From Thalassiosira profunda (Eukaryota > Bacillariophyta > Thalassiosirophyceae > Thalassiosirales > Thalassiosiraceae), in the NCBI GenBank assembly GCA_036939355.1, contig JALLAP010003071.1:1-15778 (forward strand): 15,778 nt of DNA. The letters are read 5' to 3'. Numbering within the stretch: the stretch's first letter is position 1; the number at the start of each line of letters is the position of its first letter. The position numbers were made by a program, and so were the translations under genes. Shown here one piece after another: positions 15,418 to 15,778 of this stretch. The notes under the pieces are model-generated. The model ran no database searches and had not been told where the DNA came from. It saw only the letters and a program-made list of their open reading frames with translations.

Positions 15418-15778
15418 ATGCTGTCCCTCCTCCTGCGACCCCGGGGCAGCGCCGGCGGCACTGTCGCGCGGTGCCTGGCCGCGAAGAGGTGCCAATCGGC
15501 CCTCGCCGCGGCTGCGGCCCACCCATCATCCTCATGCACCATCCACCAGCGCCCTGACGCGCGCGGTGACGCCCCGCGGGACATCAACCGCCCGAGCCAT
15601 CGCGGCGCCCCCATCCGATGTACCTCGAAATACGCCCGCGTCGACCACGCGGCCGCGTACCAAGAGCAAATGGCGGCGCAGCACGGGGTGCAGCTCAAGC
15701 TCGCCCTCGAGGAGGGGCGGGGCCGGGACGCGATGCCCTTCGATCCCTTCTCCCAGTTTTTGGACGAGATGGGGAGCA
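15418..15778 (+). CDS. Unidentified protein with mitochondrial-type presequence (3' end outside window)
   Basis: An open frame of 120 codons runs from the ATG at 15418 (GCC before it, a good eukaryotic context) off the end of the window. The first 46 residues contain no acidic residue and several Arg/Lys and Ala/Ser (MLSLLLRPRGSAGG, then ARCLAAKRCQSALAAAAAH), a typical mitochondrial presequence. The remainder turns charged and more conserved-looking (SKYARVDHAAAYQEQ, LKLALEEGR, FDPFSQFLDEMG). I do not recognise the family. GC-rich codon use matches PTOX and NOT1. It is divergent from PTOX. A GC-rich frame on the opposite strand (15357-15698) is the less credible reading. A plastid location is less likely because the leader has no hydrophobic signal peptide of normal length, but it is not excluded. 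Confidence 0.6.
   Translation, partial: MLSLLLRPRGSAGGTVARCLAAKRCQSALAAAAAHPSSSCTIHQRPDARGDAPRDINRPSHRGAPIRCTSKYARVDHAAAYQEQMAAQHGVQLKLALEEGRGRDAMPFDPFSQFLDEMGS

Noticed and set aside
15357..15698. A 113-codon minus-strand frame at the right edge
   Set aside because: GC-rich shadow of the plus-strand frame, which has a good start context and a coherent mitochondrial-type presequence.

Overview
The window is nuclear DNA of a eukaryote, most likely an alga with a secondary plastid of red origin (a heterokont/ochrophyte is my best guess). The reasons are spliceosomal introns of about 75-85 bases with GTRAGT donors and CTNAC-like branch sites, eukaryote-only genes (CCR4-NOT scaffold, V-ATPase subunit d, a DCAF4-like protein, an MBD/HMG protein), and a plastid terminal oxidase whose leader looks bipartite, with Phe after a GAS cleavage site. 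Degenerate copies of what resembles the DUF6824 domain, a family known mainly from diatoms and related algae, point the same way. The species cannot be named from the sequence.

Layout: (1) 1-357, plus strand: the end of V-ATPase subunit d. (2) 748-4408, plus: a multi-exon chromatin-type protein with two DUF6824-like modules flanking a methyl-CpG-binding-type domain, then an HMG box, a Pro/Tyr-rich stretch, SUMO-type motifs and an unrecognised C-terminal domain. (3) 4801-11502, minus: an intron-free, very GC-rich NOT1/CNOT1 gene. (4) 11968-14187, plus: a DCAF4-like WD-repeat protein, probably with one 75-base intron that keeps the frame. (5) 14342-15196, minus: plastid terminal oxidase. (6) 15418 to the window end, plus: the start of an unidentified protein with a mitochondrial-type presequence. 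Genes 2/3 and 4/5 converge; 3/4 and 5/6 diverge from shared intergenic promoters.

This is a compact euchromatic housekeeping region and not an operon or mobile island. The genes serve different processes: vacuolar acidification, chromatin, mRNA deadenylation, ubiquitin ligation, plastid redox balance and a mitochondrial role. No functional coupling is visible beyond shared promoters. Base composition is mosaic: NOT1, PTOX, the V-ATPase end and the last gene are strongly GC-biased at third positions, while the DCAF4-like gene and most of the chromatin gene are not. The GC bias of NOT1 creates very long spurious open frames on both strands. I saw no transposon, tRNA, rRNA, CRISPR array or viral gene. 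The most novel-looking item is the domain architecture of the chromatin gene.
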